Source: Prevotellaceae bacterium (GTDB lineage Bacteria; Bacteroidota; Bacteroidia; Bacteroidales; UBA932). From it: DNA of 6,279 nucleotides. Below are positions 5,698 through 6,279 of this stretch, in pieces; position 1 is the first letter of the stretch; every line of letters starts with the position of its first letter. The notes below the pieces were generated by a model. It ran no database searches. It saw only the letters and a program-made list of their open reading frames with translations, and had not been told where the DNA came from. The position numbers were made by a program, and so were the translations under genes. Location of the stretch: assembly GCA_031278135.1 (NCBI GenBank), contig JAITKY010000053.1:1-6279 (forward strand), given 5' to 3'.

Positions 5698-5830
5698 ACC
5701 ACTAACCATTAACCACTAACCACTAACCATTAACCATTAACCACTAACCATTAACCATTAACCATTAACCATTAACCATTAACCACTAACCATTAACCAC
5801 TAACCACTAACCACTAACCACTAACCACTA
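5698..5830. repeat. 19 uninterrupted 7-bp tandem repeats, ACCAYTA
   Basis: The tract is 133 bases of perfect 7-base units, ACCACTA (10 copies) and ACCATTA (9 copies), with the only variation at the fifth base. From left to right that base reads C T C C T T C T T T T T C T C C C C C. Because 7 is not a multiple of 3, every frame meets TAA or TAG within 21 bases, so the tract is non-coding on both strands. Strand composition is very skewed: no G at all on the plus strand, no C on the minus strand. It lies 93 bases upstream of the antiterminator's ATG. Copy number is likely to vary between cells or assemblies. Confidence 0.97.
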
Positions 5831-5920
5831 TAAGACATATCCTCTGTTCCCCCTGTAATTTTTTGTGTGTAATTCAGAGTAAAAGGTTCGTTAAAACGAC
5901 AGATGTTCAAGTTTTCTTCT

Positions 5921-6279
<359 letters not shown>

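Noticed and set aside
5698..5830. Telomere-like array near a sequence end
   Set aside because: The unit resembles eukaryotic telomere repeats only loosely, the array is interrupted by unique sequence before the edge, and all neighbouring genes are bacterial.
5698..5830. CRISPR array
   Set aside because: The units are 7 bases long and directly adjacent, with no spacers, and no cas gene is present.

Overview
The window looks like chromosomal DNA from an AT-rich member of the Bacteroidetes, most likely Bacteroidales. The reasons are a NusG-like protein of the UpxY antiterminator type, promoter boxes matching the Bacteroidetes -7 consensus TAnnTTTG, A/T-rich gene leaders without clear Shine-Dalgarno sites, and a relic of a 6-bladed beta-propeller lipoprotein, a family that is abundant in this phylum. 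Genus cannot be told from the sequence. The right end stops in a (TC)27 run and may be a contig edge.

Layout. All intact genes are on the minus strand, so transcription runs right to left. Positions 1-580 hold no intact gene. They contain a promoter pointing off the left edge and, on the plus strand, a decayed beta-propeller fragment. Positions 581-3899 form a tight four-gene operon. In transcription order it encodes a dCMP deaminase, a membrane-anchored S41 C-terminal processing protease, a RIC/YtfE-type di-iron hemerythrin protein and a LuxR-type regulator with a degenerate receiver. The genes overlap by 11, 8 and 4 bases, and a promoter match sits just upstream at 3923-3930. The last two genes look like a stress or nitric-oxide/iron-centre repair module attached to a housekeeping pair.

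Positions 3900-4316 are a non-coding spacer full of inverted and direct repeats, including a perfect 34-bp palindrome. Positions 4317-5605 carry an unrecognised 223-residue, partly coiled-coil protein and, upstream of it, the NusG/UpxY-like antiterminator. They are separated by 56 bases built largely of 7-bp repeats. No capsule or glycosyltransferase gene is visible nearby, so the antiterminator's target is unclear.

Upstream of the antiterminator lie four imperfect 17-bp repeats, then 19 uninterrupted 7-bp repeats (ACCAYTA), then about 450 bases with three hairpins. One of these hairpins resembles an intrinsic terminator on the minus strand. An open frame without an ATG covers the same stretch, so it is either a 5'-truncated gene or a structured leader.

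The most unusual feature is the density of 7-bp tandem repeats: three related families confined to the spacers around the antiterminator and its orphan partner.
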